Part shown: positions 39,755 through 48,147 of the stretch, piece by piece | How positions within the stretch are numbered: the stretch's first letter is position 1 | Layout of the letters: the number at the start of each line of letters is the position of its first letter | Assembly (NCBI GenBank): GCA_016806145.1 | Contig: CP063166.1 | Location: 3,224,001 to 3,288,000, forward strand | Reading direction: 5' to 3' | Length of the DNA: 64,000 bases | DNA from: Variovorax paradoxus | GTDB taxonomy: Bacteria; Pseudomonadota; Gammaproteobacteria; Burkholderiales; Burkholderiaceae_C | Notes under the pieces: generated by a model | Told to the model about the DNA's origin: nothing | The model's database searches: none | Seen by the model: only the letters and a program-made list of their open reading frames with translations | Made by a program: the position numbers and the translations under genes

Positions 39755-41239
39755 TCAAGGCATCACCGGTGCCACGTAGCTCAGCGTGCGACCCAGGAAC
39801 CACAGCATGAAGAGCACCAGCGGCGCATGGACCAGCAACTGCAGGAAGGTGAAGCCGACGATGTCGCGCGCCTTCAGCGAGAGCACGCCCAGCAGCGGCA
39901 GCATCCAGAACGGGTTGATCAGGTTGGGCAGCGCCTCGGCCGCGTTGTAGACCTGCACCGCCCAACCGAGGTGGACCTTGAGTTCGTTGGCCGCCTGCAT
40001 GACGTAGGGCGCCTCGATGATCCACTTGCCGCCGCCCGAGGGAATGAAGAAGCCCAGGATGGCGGAGTACGCGCCCATCACCACCGCGAAGCTGTCGACG
40101 CTGGAGATGCTCACGAACAGGTGCGCGATGCGGTCCGACAGCGTGTGGCCGCCGTCGCCCTTGGCGGCGGTCAGCATGGCCGCGATGGCGCCGTAGAGCG
40201 GAAACTGGATGATCACGCCCGCGGTCGAGGGCACCGAGCGCGACACGGCGTCGAGAAAGCTGCGCGGGCGCCAGTGCAGCAGCATGCCGATCATCAGGAA
40301 CAGCAGGTTGTAGGTGTTGAGCCCCGCGATCGCGATCAGCGGGCTTTTGGCCATGAACTCCTGGGCGAGCCAGCCGAAGCCGAGCGCGCACAAGAGCAGC
40401 GTGAGCAGCGGGCTGCGCTCGAGCCATTCGCCGGGGCGCCGCGCGGCGGTCACGTCCGTGGCCGGCTTCACTTCGGCCAGGTCGATGCCAAGCTCCTGCG
40501 CCGTGACCGCGCTCTCGGCCGTGGGCGCGGACCACAGCGCGATCGCGACCGAGACGGTGATCAGCACCAGCGCCATCACCATCGACTGCCACAGGAAGAT
40601 GGTCTGGCTGAACGGGATCACGCCGGTGATGTCGAGGATGCTCTTGGGCAGGCTGGCGGCGTTCGCCTGCAGCTGCGCGGCCGAGGAACTGAGGCCGAGC
40701 GCCCAGGTCGCGCCCAGCCCGAGATAGGCGGCCGCGCCGGCAGCGCGGTAGTCCATGCGCAGCTCGGTCCGGCGTGCCAGGGCGCGCACGTACAGCGCGC
40801 TGAAGATCAGCGAGATGCCCCAGTTGAACAGCGACAGGATCATGCTGATCGCCGCCACGTAGGCGATGGCCTGGCGCCCCGACACGGGCACCGATGCCAG
40901 GCGACCGATGAAGCGCGCGGCCGGCGGCGAGGTCGCGACCACGTAGCCGCCGATCGCGACCAGCGCCATCTGCATCGTGAAGACGATCAGGCTCCAGAAG
41001 CCGTCGCCGAAGGACTTGGCCACGACCAGCGGGCTCGATCCATTGAGCATCGCCGCAACGGCGACCACCGCCGCAGCGATGGCCGCGAACACGTAGGCAT
41101 CGGGGAACCAGCGCTCGGCCCAGGCGGTGAAGCGCAGGCCCAGTCGGCTCAGCAGGCCGGGATTCGCGTGGCTGGTGTTGTGCGCGGCGGAAGGGCGCAG
41201 GGCGTCTTGCCTGGGGGCTGTTCTTGAGGTCGAGGGCAT
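39755..41239 (-). CDS. AtoE-type short-chain fatty acid transporter
   Basis: 494 residues, about 11-12 hydrophobic helices, family TIGR00366 (AtoE/YfcC-like). Conserved stretches include WGISLIFSALYVRALARR, GLSSSAAQL and FIPSGGGKWIIEAPYVMQAA. AtoE is thought to take up short-chain acids such as butyrate or acetoacetate. It is the first gene of the operon with the molybdopterin fusion enzyme (17-base gap). This suggests that the imported acid or a derivative is the enzyme's substrate; that link is inference. Confidence 0.88.
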   Translation of the reverse strand: MPSTSRTAPRQDALRPSAAHNTSHANPGLLSRLGLRFTAWAERWFPDAYVFAAIAAAVVAVAAMLNGSSPLVVAKSFGDGFWSLIVFTMQMALVAIGGYVVATSPPAARFIGRLASVPVSGRQAIAYVAAISMILSLFNWGISLIFSALYVRALARRTELRMDYRAAGAAAYLGLGATWALGLSSSAAQLQANAASLPKSILDITGVIPFSQTIFLWQSMVMALVLITVSVAIALWSAPTAESAVTAQELGIDLAEVKPATDVTAARRPGEWLERSPLLTLLLCALGFGWLAQEFMAKSPLIAIAGLNTYNLLFLMIGMLLHWRPRSFLDAVSRSVPSTAGVIIQFPLYGAIAAMLTAAKGDGGHTLSDRIAHLFVSISSVDSFAVVMGAYSAILGFFIPSGGGKWIIEAPYVMQAANELKVHLGWAVQVYNAAEALPNLINPFWMLPLLGVLSLKARDIVGFTFLQLLVHAPLVLFMLWFLGRTLSYVAPVMP

Positions 41240-41320
41240 GGTGTCTCCGGTGGCTGGGCCTGGGGCGTCGTTCGCGCCCGGGATGTCGTGCGGGGCGACT
41301 ATGGGCGAATGCTTGCGTCA

Positions 41321-41335
41321 ATTCAAATATTGAAT
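41321..41335. promoter_or_regulatory. LysR-type box in the divergent region
   Basis: ATTCAA-ATA-TTGAAT is a perfect 6+3+6 inverted repeat containing the T-N11-A pattern of LysR regulators. It lies 28 bases before the LysR start and 82 bases before the carrier gene start on the other strand, so it could serve both promoters. Confidence 0.6.
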
Positions 41336-41362
41336 ATCAATAGAGTGATATAGGATCGCTCT

Positions 41363-42301
41363 ATGTCGATCACGATCAAGCAGCTGCAGCACTTCGTCGC
41401 CACGGCCCACACCGGCCAGGTCTCGCGCGCGGCGCAGCGCTGCTACGTGAGCCAGCCCTCGTTGACGACCTCGCTGCGCAATCTCGAGACCGCGCTGAAG
41501 GTCCAACTCTTCACGCGGCATTCCGACGGGCTGCGGCTCACGGTGCATGGCGAAGGCTTCCTGCGCCATGCGCAGCACATCCTGCGCACGCTCGAGGTGG
41601 CGGTGGAGGAGACCCATGGCTCGGCGTCCTCGGTCGAAGGGCGCGTGCGCATCGCCATCACGGACACGGTGTCCGAATACATGCTGCCGAAGATCATCGG
41701 CGCCATGCGCCGGCAGTTGCCGCTGGTCGAGTTCGAACCGGTCGAGCGCAACCGCGAGGAGATCGAGGCGGGCCTGCGCAGCGGCGAGTTCGACCTCGCC
41801 GTGGTGCTGGTCTCGAACCTCTCGCAGGCGCCCGACATCCGGCGCGAGAACCTGCTGAAGTCGCAGCGCCGCCTGTGGACCTCGCTCGACCATCCGTTGG
41901 CCACCGGGCAGTCGGTGTCATTGAAGGAGATCGCGGAGCTTCCGTTCGTGCTGCTCGACATGGACGAGCACGTGGAGACCGTGGGCCGCTACTGGGGCGC
42001 GGCGAAGCTCGAGCCCAAGGTCGTGTTCCGGACCAAGTCGATCGAGGCCGTGCGCAGCCTGGTCGCGCAGAACGTCGGCGTCACGATCCTGTCGGACCTG
42101 GTGTTCCGCCCGTGGTCGCACGACGGCGGCCGCATTCGCCGCACGGCGATGGCGGGCGCGGTGCCGTCGATGGACCTGGGGCTGGCCTACCGGCGCAGCG
42201 GTGTGTTGTCCGAAGCGGTCGCCGCCTGCGCGAGCACCTTGCGGCTGCTGGCGAAGACGGTGACGCGCGAATCGGACCTGCGGGCCGGCGACGGTCCTTG
42301 A
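41363..42301 (+). CDS. LysR-family regulator of the carrier/molybdoenzyme operon
   Basis: 312 residues. The N-terminal winged HTH (MSITIKQLQHFVATAHTGQVSRAAQRCYVS begins it; key residues SRAAQ and SLTTSLRNLE) covers about 1-60, and a periplasmic-binding-like effector domain covers about 90-295. It is divergent from the AtoE-like carrier with a T-N11-A box between. LysR genes usually control the divergent unit, so it is the likely activator of 35303-41239. It ends at a hairpin shared with the convergent pirin gene. Confidence 0.85.
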   Translation: MSITIKQLQHFVATAHTGQVSRAAQRCYVSQPSLTTSLRNLETALKVQLFTRHSDGLRLTVHGEGFLRHAQHILRTLEVAVEETHGSASSVEGRVRIAITDTVSEYMLPKIIGAMRRQLPLVEFEPVERNREEIEAGLRSGEFDLAVVLVSNLSQAPDIRRENLLKSQRRLWTSLDHPLATGQSVSLKEIAELPFVLLDMDEHVETVGRYWGAAKLEPKVVFRTKSIEAVRSLVAQNVGVTILSDLVFRPWSHDGGRIRRTAMAGAVPSMDLGLAYRRSGVLSEAVAACASTLRLLAKTVTRESDLRAGDGP

Positions 42302-42304
42302 ATG

Positions 42305-42339
42305 GAAAAGGCCCCCGCGTCTTTTTCAAACGCGGGGGC
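42305..42339 (-). terminator. Terminator between LysR and pirin genes
   Basis: A perfect 10-bp inverted repeat (42311-42320 with 42330-42339) around a 9-base loop. On the minus strand it is followed by a T-rich tail, so it should end the pirin transcript; it may also stop the LysR transcript. Confidence 0.75.
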
Positions 42340-42347
42340 TCGATCGC

Positions 42348-43220
42348 TCAGGCCGGCATGCGCCCGAAGCGGCCGCTGTTGAAGTCGGCCATGGCCTGGC
42401 GGATCTCGGCCTCGCTGTTCATCACGAACGGACCGTAGCCCACCACGGGCTCGTCGATCGGTTCGCCCGACAGCCACAGCACCGTCGCGTCGCTGTTGGC
42501 CTCGATCTCCACGCCGCTGCCGGCGGTGTCCAGGTGCACCAGCTGCCCTTCACGCGCGATCGTCTCGCCATTGACCAGCACCGTGCCGCGCAGCACCACC
42601 AGCGCCAGCGTGTGGCCTTCCTTCGCCTCGAAGCGACCGGTGCGGCCCTGGGCGATGCGAAGGTCCCACACGTCCATCGGCGTGAAGGTGCGCGCCGGGC
42701 CGCGCTGGCCGTCGAATGCGCCGGCGATCACGCGCACCCGGCCCGCGCCCTCGGGCAGGTCCACCGACGCGATCTGCGCGTCGAGCAGGGTCTGGTAGCC
42801 GGGCTCGGCCATCTTGTCCTTCGCGGGCAGGTTGACCCAGAGCTGCACCATCTCCATCGTGCCGCCGCGTTCGGTGAAGGCGCGCGAGTGGAACTCCTCG
42901 TGCAGGATGCCGCCGCCGGCGGTCATCCATTGCACGTCGCCCGGACCGATCAGGCCGCCCGCGCCGGTGGAATCGCGATGCTCGACCTCGCCCTGGTAGA
43001 CGATGGTCACGGTCTCGAAACCGCGGTGCGGATGCTGGCCCACGCCACGCGGGCGGACGGCCGGTTCGAAGGACGTCGGCGCCGCATGGTCGAGCAGCAG
43101 GAACGGGCTCAGGTGCTTGCCCAGGCCGTCGTAGCCGAACAGCGAGCGCACCGGAAAACCGTCGCCCACCCAGTGCGTGCGGGGGGCGCTGTAGACACCG
43201 AGAACCTTCTTCATCTTCAT
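42348..43220 (-). CDS. Pirin-family cupin protein
   Basis: 290 residues, bicupin pirin fold. Metal-binding residues His63, His65 (QHPHRGFE), His107 and Glu109 (ILHEEF) are all present. Bacterial pirins include quercetinase-like enzymes and redox regulators; which applies here is unknown. The start could be ATG 43220 or ATG 43214. It is divergent from a LysR-type gene 116 bases away, the common arrangement for pirins in this group. Confidence 0.9.
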   Translation of the reverse strand: MKMKKVLGVYSAPRTHWVGDGFPVRSLFGYDGLGKHLSPFLLLDHAAPTSFEPAVRPRGVGQHPHRGFETVTIVYQGEVEHRDSTGAGGLIGPGDVQWMTAGGGILHEEFHSRAFTERGGTMEMVQLWVNLPAKDKMAEPGYQTLLDAQIASVDLPEGAGRVRVIAGAFDGQRGPARTFTPMDVWDLRIAQGRTGRFEAKEGHTLALVVLRGTVLVNGETIAREGQLVHLDTAGSGVEIEANSDATVLWLSGEPIDEPVVGYGPFVMNSEAEIRQAMADFNSGRFGRMPA

Positions 43221-43336
43221 CTCCTTGCGTCGCCAGGACGAGGGTCCTGGCCGATGGATAGAGAATATGGGTTGAACGATGGATGCGGTAGATAGCGATA
43301 TTTGCCATCAGCGTTCTATTTGGTGAACGATGAGGG

Positions 43337-44248
43337 GTGCAAGCGATGAAGGACCTGAACGACCTCTACTACTACGTGCAGGTGGTGGACCACGGCGGTT
43401 TCGCGCCCGCGGGCCGCGCGCTGGGCATGCCCAAGTCCAAGCTCAGCCGGCGCATCGCGCTGCTCGAGGAGCGCCTGGGCACGCGCCTGATCCAGCGCTC
43501 GACGCGGCGCTTCGCCGTCACCGAACCGGGCCAGACCTACTACGGCCACTGCAAGGCGATGCTGGTCGAGGCCGACGCGGCCGACGAGGCCATCGCGCTG
43601 ACCCAGGCCGAGCCGCGCGGCGTGGTGCGCATGACCTGCCCGGTGGCGCTGCTCGACACGCATGTCGGCGACATGGTGGCCGCCTTCATGGTCGCGCACC
43701 CGCGCGTGCAGATCCATCTCGAGGAAACCAACCGCCGCGTGGACGTGGTGGGCGAGGGCGTCGACGTCGCCATTCGCGTGCGGCCGCCGCCGATCGAGGA
43801 CAGCGAACTCGTGATGCGCGTGCTCGCCGAGCGCGGGCAGTGCCTGGTGGCGCATCCGCAGTTGCTGTCGGGCGGCATCCCGCGCGTGCCCGCCGACCTC
43901 GCGGGCCTGCCGAGCATGGACCTCGGCCTGCCGCAGCACGAGCATGTGTGGACCCTGCTCGGCCCCGACGGCGCGCAGGCCGCCGTCCGCCACCAGCCGC
44001 GCCTCGTCACGCGCGGCATGCTCGCACTGCGCGCCGCGGCCCTCGCGGGCGTGGGTGTGGTGCAACTGCCGTCGATGATGGTGCGCGAGCAGATCGCGCG
44101 CGGCGAGCTGATCCACGTGATCCAGGGCTGGGCGCCGCGGCGCGAGATCATCCACGCCGTGTTCGCTTCGCGGCGCGGGCTGCTGCCGGCGGTACGGGCG
44201 CTGGTGGACTTCCTGGCGGAGCGTTTTGGGGCGCTGGACGAGGACTGA
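43337..44248 (+). CDS. LysR-family regulator next to pirin
   Basis: 303 residues. The N-terminal HTH (MQAMKDLNDLYYYVQVVDHG, then APAGRALGMPKSKLSRRIALLEERLG) is of the DsdC/PecT-like LysR subgroup common beside pirin genes. The effector domain covers about residues 95-295. It probably regulates the divergent pirin gene; two copies of GAACGATG in the gap may reflect binding sites but are not clearly symmetrical. The first four residues may be absent if the ATG at 43346 is used. Confidence 0.85.
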   Translation: MQAMKDLNDLYYYVQVVDHGGFAPAGRALGMPKSKLSRRIALLEERLGTRLIQRSTRRFAVTEPGQTYYGHCKAMLVEADAADEAIALTQAEPRGVVRMTCPVALLDTHVGDMVAAFMVAHPRVQIHLEETNRRVDVVGEGVDVAIRVRPPPIEDSELVMRVLAERGQCLVAHPQLLSGGIPRVPADLAGLPSMDLGLPQHEHVWTLLGPDGAQAAVRHQPRLVTRGMLALRAAALAGVGVVQLPSMMVREQIARGELIHVIQGWAPRREIIHAVFASRRGLLPAVRALVDFLAERFGALDED

Positions 44249-44318
44249 ATTCGCGTTCCATTCGCCGTGGGCGGTCCGTGACGTTTCTCCTAATCGCTCA
44301 TTGAAGTCGCCCCTTAGG

Positions 44319-44385
44319 CAACAAATGTTGTGGATTTGTTCGCGGTGTTCGCCCGAATCTCAGGATTCATTTGTACACACGTACA
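44319..44385. promoter_or_regulatory. AT-rich control region of the GTPase/Roadblock cassette
   Basis: The 199-base gap before the cassette is much more AT-rich than its surroundings. It contains two small inverted repeats: CAACA-AA-TGTTG (44319-44330) and TGTAC-ACAC-GTACA (44372-44385). They lie 63-129 bases before the first start codon, where operators would be expected. No clear sigma-70 promoter was identified. Confidence 0.4.
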
Positions 44386-44447
44386 TCATTTAGTTAACGG
44401 CTACAACAATATGCAACCATTCAAAAAAAACAGTCAGGGAAGAAGGT

Positions 44448-45068
44448 ATGCCACTCGTTCTGGGCGTGATGGGGCTCCCTCCGGTTGAGGTCGAGCTCCT
44501 GAGAATCATCGTCCGCCTCAGCTCCAATCTCCGTTCGCGCTGGACGGTCAGTGAATCGCAATCCTGTGATCTGCTGCTGATCGATGGCGACGGGCCTGCC
44601 GCCGAGCGGCAGGCGCCACCGGCACGTTTCGTGGTGCCGATGGTGGCTCGCCGCGGCGATGCCGCCGTGCCGGCCAGCCCTTCGCTCGCGCGCCCCATCT
44701 ATGCCGAAGAAGTGGTGGAACTGCTCAACCGGGTCGCGCCCAACGCCTTGCCCGACGACGCGACGCAGGCCGGCGCGCGCGCCTCGCTGACCCGCTGGCC
44801 GTCGCAGGCGACGCTGCAGCGGCACCCGGCCCATGTCAGGCTGGCGGCGGCGCTCTCCAGGAGCGCGCAGTCGGCCGAGAGCCTCGGCGCATTGGGCCAG
44901 GTCGATGTCGAGGTATGTCGCGCCTTCCTGCGTCTGCTGGCGGAAGAAGGGGCCCTGGCCTGGGCCACGGAACTGCCCGGCGTGCCTGGCGCGGCCACGA
45001 CCGCCGATGCGCGGCAGCAGAAGCAGGGGCTGCTTTCGCGCATCCGCCGGCGTCTGGGCCTGTCCTGA
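44448..45068 (+). CDS. Unknown first protein of the GTPase/Roadblock cassette
   Basis: 206 residues, no family recognised. The N-terminal half (LGVMGLPPVEVELLRIIVRLS, CDLLLIDGD, ARFVVPMVAR, ARPIYAEEVVELLNRV) has alternating strands and helices, and its acidic LLIDGD strand end resembles a degenerate receiver domain. This is an impression only. The C-terminal half is helical with a basic tail (QGLLSRIRRRLGLS). It precedes the GTPase gene by 13 bases and is followed by two Roadblock genes, so it is probably an effector or regulator of the switch. AGAAGG lies 9 bases before ATG 44448. Confidence 0.75.
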   Translation: MPLVLGVMGLPPVEVELLRIIVRLSSNLRSRWTVSESQSCDLLLIDGDGPAAERQAPPARFVVPMVARRGDAAVPASPSLARPIYAEEVVELLNRVAPNALPDDATQAGARASLTRWPSQATLQRHPAHVRLAAALSRSAQSAESLGALGQVDVEVCRAFLRLLAEEGALAWATELPGVPGAATTADARQQKQGLLSRIRRRLGLS

Positions 45069-45081
45069 GCGACGGCGCGCC

Positions 45082-45624
45082 ATGAGGGATTTCAAGCTCG
45101 TCTTCACGGGCCCGATGGGCGTGGGCAAGACCACGGCCATCGCCGCCATCAGCGACATCAAGCCCATCGGGACCGAGGTCGCCAATGCCGACAGCTCGGT
45201 GGCCAAGGCCACCACGACGGTGGGACTCGATTTCGGCCAGCTGACGCTGGACAACGGCGACCGGCTGCGCCTTTACGGCACGCCGGGACAGGCCCGCTTC
45301 GACTTCATGTGGAAGATCCTGGTGCGCGATGCGCTCGGCCTCGCGATCCTGATCGACAACAGCCGGCCCGATCCGCTGGCGGACCTCGCGGCCTATCTCG
45401 ATGGCTTCGCGGGTGCGCTCGAGACAATGCCTTGCGCGCTCGGCATCACGCGGCTGCCCACGCATCCTTCGCCCACGCTCGACGACTACGCCGGCGCGCT
45501 CGCGGCCCGCGGGCTGGTGCTGCCGGTGCTCGCCATGGACCCGCGTCGCAAGGACGACGTCGTTGCCCTGATCGAAACGCTGCTCATGCAGATCGAGGTG
45601 ATCGACGAGGAGATCGCACCATGA
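45082..45624 (+). CDS. COG2229-like small GTPase
   Basis: 180-residue Ras-like single-domain GTPase. The P-loop GPMGVGKT is at residues 10-17, the switch I threonine region lies near TTTVGLDFGQL, and switch II reads YGTPGQARFDFMW where Ras proteins have DxxGQ. The guanine-specificity NKxD motif is replaced by GITR, so nucleotide preference needs caution. These features match COG2229 proteins such as those in Streptomyces conservons. The stop overlaps the first Roadblock gene (ATGA), which fits a GTPase and its Roadblock regulator being made together, as in MglA/MglB. Confidence 0.88.
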   Translation: MRDFKLVFTGPMGVGKTTAIAAISDIKPIGTEVANADSSVAKATTTVGLDFGQLTLDNGDRLRLYGTPGQARFDFMWKILVRDALGLAILIDNSRPDPLADLAAYLDGFAGALETMPCALGITRLPTHPSPTLDDYAGALAARGLVLPVLAMDPRRKDDVVALIETLLMQIEVIDEEIAP

Positions 45625-46004
45625 AGATTCCCCACGCGCTCGAGCTGCGCGCCGCGGCCGAGGCCCGCGGCGTGCTCGACGAGACGAGCGGCGTCGTCTC
45701 CGTGGTGGTCGCCACGCCCGACGGCTTCGAGATCGCTCATGCCAGCCTGCGCGACTTCGACCCCTCGCGCATCGCCGCGATGGCCAGTTCGATGGCCGCC
45801 ATCGGCGCCGTGGCCTCGCAGGAGGCGCGCCTCGGTCGTTGCACCTGCATCACCGTGGCCACCGACAAGGGCTTCGCGCTTGTCAGCCCGGTGCGCAACG
45901 GCGGGACGGAACTGGTGGTGAACGTCATCGCCAATGCCGACGCGGTGCTCGCGCAGGCGATGTACCGGACCGCCGCATGCGTGCGGGCGCTCGAGGCGCC
46001 GTGA
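45621..46004 (+). CDS. Roadblock/LC7-domain protein 1
   Basis: 127 residues, single Roadblock/LC7 fold (SGVVSVVVATPDGFEIAHAS, then MAASSMAAIG-type helix ASSMAAIGAVASQEA, then strands ITVATDKGFALVSPV). Such proteins dimerise and act as GAPs or scaffolds for small GTPases. It overlaps the GTPase gene by 4 bases, making it the most likely direct partner. It is clearly different from the second Roadblock protein, so the cassette could form a heteromeric platform. Confidence 0.85.
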   Translation: MKIPHALELRAAAEARGVLDETSGVVSVVVATPDGFEIAHASLRDFDPSRIAAMASSMAAIGAVASQEARLGRCTCITVATDKGFALVSPVRNGGTELVVNVIANADAVLAQAMYRTAACVRALEAP

Positions 46005-46097
46005 CGCGCTGATCGCCATTGCCGGCGGAGACGGGGTGCATGCGACGCCTCCGCTTCATCCTTTCATTCGCATGATCATTCACAGGGAAAAGAACAC

Positions 46098-46457
46098 ATG
46101 GCCTCGATCCAGAACAGCCTCGACAACCTCCTGACCGCCGACGGCGCACTGTGCGCCGCCGTGGTCGACTCCACCAGCGGCATGATGCTGGGCGCCATCG
46201 GCTCTGGCGTCGACCTCGAGGTGGCGGCCGCCGGCAATACCGAAGTGATGCGCGCCAAGCTCAAGACGATGCGCGCCCTTGGTCTCAACGACAGCATCGA
46301 GGACATCCTGATCACGCTCGGCAAGCAGTACCACCTGCTGCGCCCGATGGCGCAGAAGGAGGGGGTGTTCATCTACTTCGTGCTCGACAAGTCGAAGTCG
46401 AACCTGGCGCTGGCGCGGCGCAAGCTGCAGGAGGTCGAGAAGGACATGAACTTCTGA
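46098..46457 (+). CDS. Roadblock/LC7-domain protein 2
   Basis: 119 residues of the Roadblock/LC7 type with core LTADGALCAAVVDSTSGMMLG, centre EVMRAKLKTMRALGLNDSIED and strand ILITLGKQYHLLRPM. It is separated from Roadblock 1 by 93 bases with AGGGAAAAG before ATG 46098, so it may be independently translated or more strongly expressed. A GC hairpin follows its stop. The C-terminal helix (ALARRKLQEVEKDMNF) is amphipathic. Confidence 0.85.
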   Translation: MASIQNSLDNLLTADGALCAAVVDSTSGMMLGAIGSGVDLEVAAAGNTEVMRAKLKTMRALGLNDSIEDILITLGKQYHLLRPMAQKEGVFIYFVLDKSKSNLALARRKLQEVEKDMNF

Positions 46458-46466
46458 GCGTCCGCG

Positions 46467-46495
46467 CACCGGGTGCCTTAGACGCACCCGGTGCA
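46467..46495 (+). terminator. Hairpin ending the GTPase/Roadblock cassette
   Basis: A perfect 11-bp inverted repeat (46467-46477 with 46485-46495) with a 7-base loop starts 9 bases after the Roadblock 2 stop. It lacks a T-run, so it is a stabilising or weak terminating structure. Confidence 0.5.
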
Positions 46496-46691
46496 TGGGC
46501 AATGCGGCGCCGATACGATGCTTTTTCGTTCGCCGCCCCGTCGAACCTTGGTGACCGCTGTCTTCGTCGCGAACGAGGACCCGGATGCCAGCCATCTCGC
46601 CCGACGCGGCGGGACAGCCCGCCACTGAACCCTTGCAGCACCTGTCATTCCCGCGGGGCGGCTTCCTCGTTTCGTTTCGAAGGACGCCGAC

Positions 46692-47300
46692 ATGCACGCC
46701 GACACCTCCATCTCCCGTTCCGTCCGGCGCGAAGCGCTCGACCTGCTGCTGCAGCGCCATTCCCCCTGGCCACTGACCGACCCCGCACCCTCGGCGCAGG
46801 ACCTCGACCTCGTCTTCCAGGCCGCGCTGCGCGCCCCCGACCACGGCCAGCTCCAGCCCTGGCGCTTCATCACCATCCGCGGCGAGGCCCGCCTCGCGCT
46901 CGGCGAGGTGTTCGCGCAGGCCGCGCGGCAACGCGATCCCGAAGAAGACGGCGAGCGCTTCCGCAACAAGGCGATGGCCGCGCCGCTGCTGATCGCGATC
47001 TGCGCGCGCGTGCTGGCGCCGCACAAGATCCCCGAGTCCGAACAGGTGCTGGCGGTCGGCGCCGCCGCGATGAACATGCTCAATGCGCTGCACCTGCTGG
47101 GCTATGGCGGCTTCTGGGCCACGGGGCTCAACAGCTACGACCCGCGGGTGCAGCGCGCGCTGGGCCTGGGCGAGGCGGACCGGCTGCTGGGCTTTCTCTA
47201 CGTCGGCACGCCGAAGGAGGCGACGCGCGCGCCCGAGCGTCGCGCACCCGAGTCCTTCGTGCGCGAATGGACCGGCCCGGCGATCGACGCGGCGCGCTGA
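46692..47300 (+). CDS. Nitroreductase-family protein (YdjA-like)
   Basis: 202 residues, FMN-dependent nitroreductase fold of the compact YdjA type: N-terminal LLLQRHSPWPLTDPAPS, FMN-binding RAPDHGQLQPWRF, and C-terminal GYGGFWATGLNS with FLYVGTPKE. These reduce nitroaromatics or quinones with NAD(P)H in vitro; the natural substrate is unknown. It is preceded by 234 bases without a recognisable gene and is probably monocistronic. Confidence 0.88.
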   Translation: MHADTSISRSVRREALDLLLQRHSPWPLTDPAPSAQDLDLVFQAALRAPDHGQLQPWRFITIRGEARLALGEVFAQAARQRDPEEDGERFRNKAMAAPLLIAICARVLAPHKIPESEQVLAVGAAAMNMLNALHLLGYGGFWATGLNSYDPRVQRALGLGEADRLLGFLYVGTPKEATRAPERRAPESFVREWTGPAIDAAR

Positions 47301-47476
47301 AATTTCTTCGCGCGGCGGTCCCGGATCGCGCCGGGCATCTGTACCATTCAGCCCCCCAACGAATGCCTTCCGCCGTGCGGTCCTCGACCGCCACCGCACG
47401 CGCCCCCACGCTTGACTGCCGCCATCCGCCACACCCGCCGCCGCGCGCCCGCGTCCCCGCACGAGGGCCGACGCGC

Positions 47477-48133
47477 ATGAAGTCCCGCCGCACCGCCCCC
47501 GCGAGCGAACAGCAACTGCTGCTGCCCGGCATCGACGCACCGCCGCCACCGCTGCGCACGCGAGCCCGCGCCACCCCTGGCGAACGCGCGCCGCGCAAGC
47601 CGCCGCCGGCGCACGTGCTGTTCTTCGCGATCCATCCCGGCGCGGAAGATGCCGCGCGCATCGCGGCCTGGAGCGCGCAATGGCATGCGGAACGGGACCT
47701 GCGGGCCATGCACGTCGAGCCCGAACGGCTGCACGTCACGCTGCATGAGCTGGGCGAGCACGAAGAGTTGCCGCGCGACAAGGTCGAGCTCGCGATCGCG
47801 GCCGCCTCGCGGCTGCACCTGCCGCGCTTCGAGGTGGCATTCGACGGCGTGGCGCGCTTCGCCAAGGGCGCCTGCGTGCTGCTCGGCGGCGACCACGGCG
47901 AAGTGGCGGCGCTAGCGGCCTTCCGGCAGCGCCTGGGCGAGGTGCTGGCCGATGCGGGCTTCGCGCCCAAGCGCGCCTTCACGCCGCACCTCACGGTGTC
48001 GTACATGCGCGGCGCGATGGAGCCCGCCACGGTCGAGCCGGTGCGCTGGACCGCCGCGAGCTTCGCGCTGATCGACAGCCGGCGCGCCGAGGGCGTGCAC
48101 GAGGTGCTGGGCCGCTGGGCGCTGCCGGGCTGA
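47477..48133 (+). CDS. 2'-5' RNA ligase/2H phosphoesterase family protein
   Basis: 218 residues. A Pro/Arg-rich N-terminal tail of about 45 residues precedes the 2H domain, whose two catalytic motifs are HVT (His86 in RLHVTLHE) and HLT (His171 in TPHLTVSY). This matches bacterial LigT/ThpR-like proteins acting on RNA 2',3'-cyclic phosphates or 2'-5' linkages. The tail looks disordered and its start is uncertain; ATG 47477 is used. Confidence 0.82.
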   Translation: MKSRRTAPASEQQLLLPGIDAPPPPLRTRARATPGERAPRKPPPAHVLFFAIHPGAEDAARIAAWSAQWHAERDLRAMHVEPERLHVTLHELGEHEELPRDKVELAIAAASRLHLPRFEVAFDGVARFAKGACVLLGGDHGEVAALAAFRQRLGEVLADAGFAPKRAFTPHLTVSYMRGAMEPATVEPVRWTAASFALIDSRRAEGVHEVLGRWALPG

Positions 48134-48147
48134 AGGCCCCGGGGCCG

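Noticed and set aside
36261..39779. Very long plus-strand open frame (1172 codons) antisense to the molybdopterin fusion gene
   Set aside because: High-GC shadow frame; its translation is low-complexity Arg/Ala/His-rich with no domain, whereas the minus strand encodes a clear multi-domain enzyme.
46496..46691. Small gene between Roadblock 2 and the nitroreductase gene
   Set aside because: Short frames exist on both strands but none has a ribosome binding site, a recognisable product or consistent codon use.
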